Origin: Desulfovibrionaceae bacterium
GTDB taxonomy: Bacteria > Pseudomonadota > Gammaproteobacteria > Burkholderiales > Burkholderiaceae_C
Direction: 5' to 3'
Length of the DNA stretch: 23,432 nt
NCBI GenBank assembly: GCA_009778355.1
Contig: WRJY01000332.1
Location: forward strand, 1 to 23,432
The position numbers and the translations under genes were made by a program. How positions within the stretch are numbered: position 1 is the first letter of the stretch; each line of letters opens with the position of its first letter. Below, in pieces: positions 23,320 through 23,432 of the stretch. The notes beneath the pieces are model-generated. The model saw nothing but the letters and a program-made list of their open reading frames with translations, was not told where the DNA came from and made no database searches.

Positions 23320-23432
23320 GGGGCAAGCTCGCGCCGCAGCGCCGGGAACAGAATCACGTCGCGGATGCTGGGGCTGTCGGTGAGCAGCATCATCAGGCGG
23401 TCGATGCCGACGCCGCAGCCGCCGGTGGGGGG
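23316..23432 (-). CDS. lysS: Lysyl-tRNA synthetase, C-terminal fragment (runs off the window)
   Basis: The last 38 codons of a class II lysyl-tRNA synthetase are present; the 5' part lies beyond 23432. The text GGCGVGIDRLMMLLTDSPSIR followed by DVILFPALRRE is the class II motif 3 and the usual end of LysS, which charges tRNA-Lys in the cytoplasm. The protein ends ELAP, a few residues beyond the common ending at RRE. The stop codon overlaps the hicA start codon in an ATGA. This essential gene is the upstream member of the run lysS-hicA-hicB-restriction enzyme and marks the chromosomal side of the accessory block. Confidence 0.95.
   Translation of the reverse strand, partial: PPTGGCGVGIDRLMMLLTDSPSIRDVILFPALRRELAP

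Noticed and set aside
1..23432. tRNA, rRNA or CRISPR loci
   Set aside because: I saw no cloverleaf with TTCGAAT-type arms, no rRNA-like blocks and no regularly spaced direct repeats.

Overview
The window looks like chromosomal DNA of a GC-rich betaproteobacterium, most likely Burkholderiales and probably Comamonadaceae. The grounds are GC-rich coding throughout, a phasin, a CitMHS_2-type antiporter next to a pncB relic, a stand-alone PilJ-domain protein followed by an NlpC/P60 protein, and a long palindromic intergenic repeat of a kind I associate with that family. The taxon is inferred from protein style, not from a marker gene.

Left end (1-4586): a frameshifted IS3-family transposase tail; an SDR dehydrogenase on the minus strand; a decayed Bcr/CflA-type MFS efflux gene; a minus-strand pair (secreted PilJ-domain protein, then NlpC/P60 peptidase) with a perfect 19-bp palindrome upstream; then a phasin with a rho-independent terminator.

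Centre (4771-11629): a 161-bp near-perfect palindrome (MITE-like) sits just upstream of a plus-strand run: hot-dog thioesterase, nitroreductase, a pncB gene shrunk by an in-frame internal deletion, an ion antiporter, a SNF2-family helicase and a SWIM zinc-finger protein with a histone H1-like tail. Junctions are tight (4-base overlaps to gaps of 19 bases).

Centre-right (11778-17294): a translationally coupled trio (Tat-type NAD(P)-binding oxidoreductase, nucleotide-transporter-like membrane protein, Tat-type aldo/keto reductase), then a LemA plus DUF2207 pair.

Right end (17238-23432): an accessory, defence-like block. It holds an AbiEii-like nucleotidyltransferase with no recognisable AbiEi partner, divergent from an unknown gene across a short AT-rich palindromic control region; a PstS-like solute-binding domain joined to membrane segments; a fused MmeI-type (type IIL) restriction-modification enzyme; and a hicAB toxin-antitoxin pair whose first codon overlaps the lysS stop codon. 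The window ends inside lysS. The most interesting points are the possible new toxin-antitoxin arrangement at 17.2-18.4 kb, the mosaic restriction-modification gene, the pncB deletion relic, the palindromic operator upstream of the PilJ/NlpC genes, and the long palindromic repeat.
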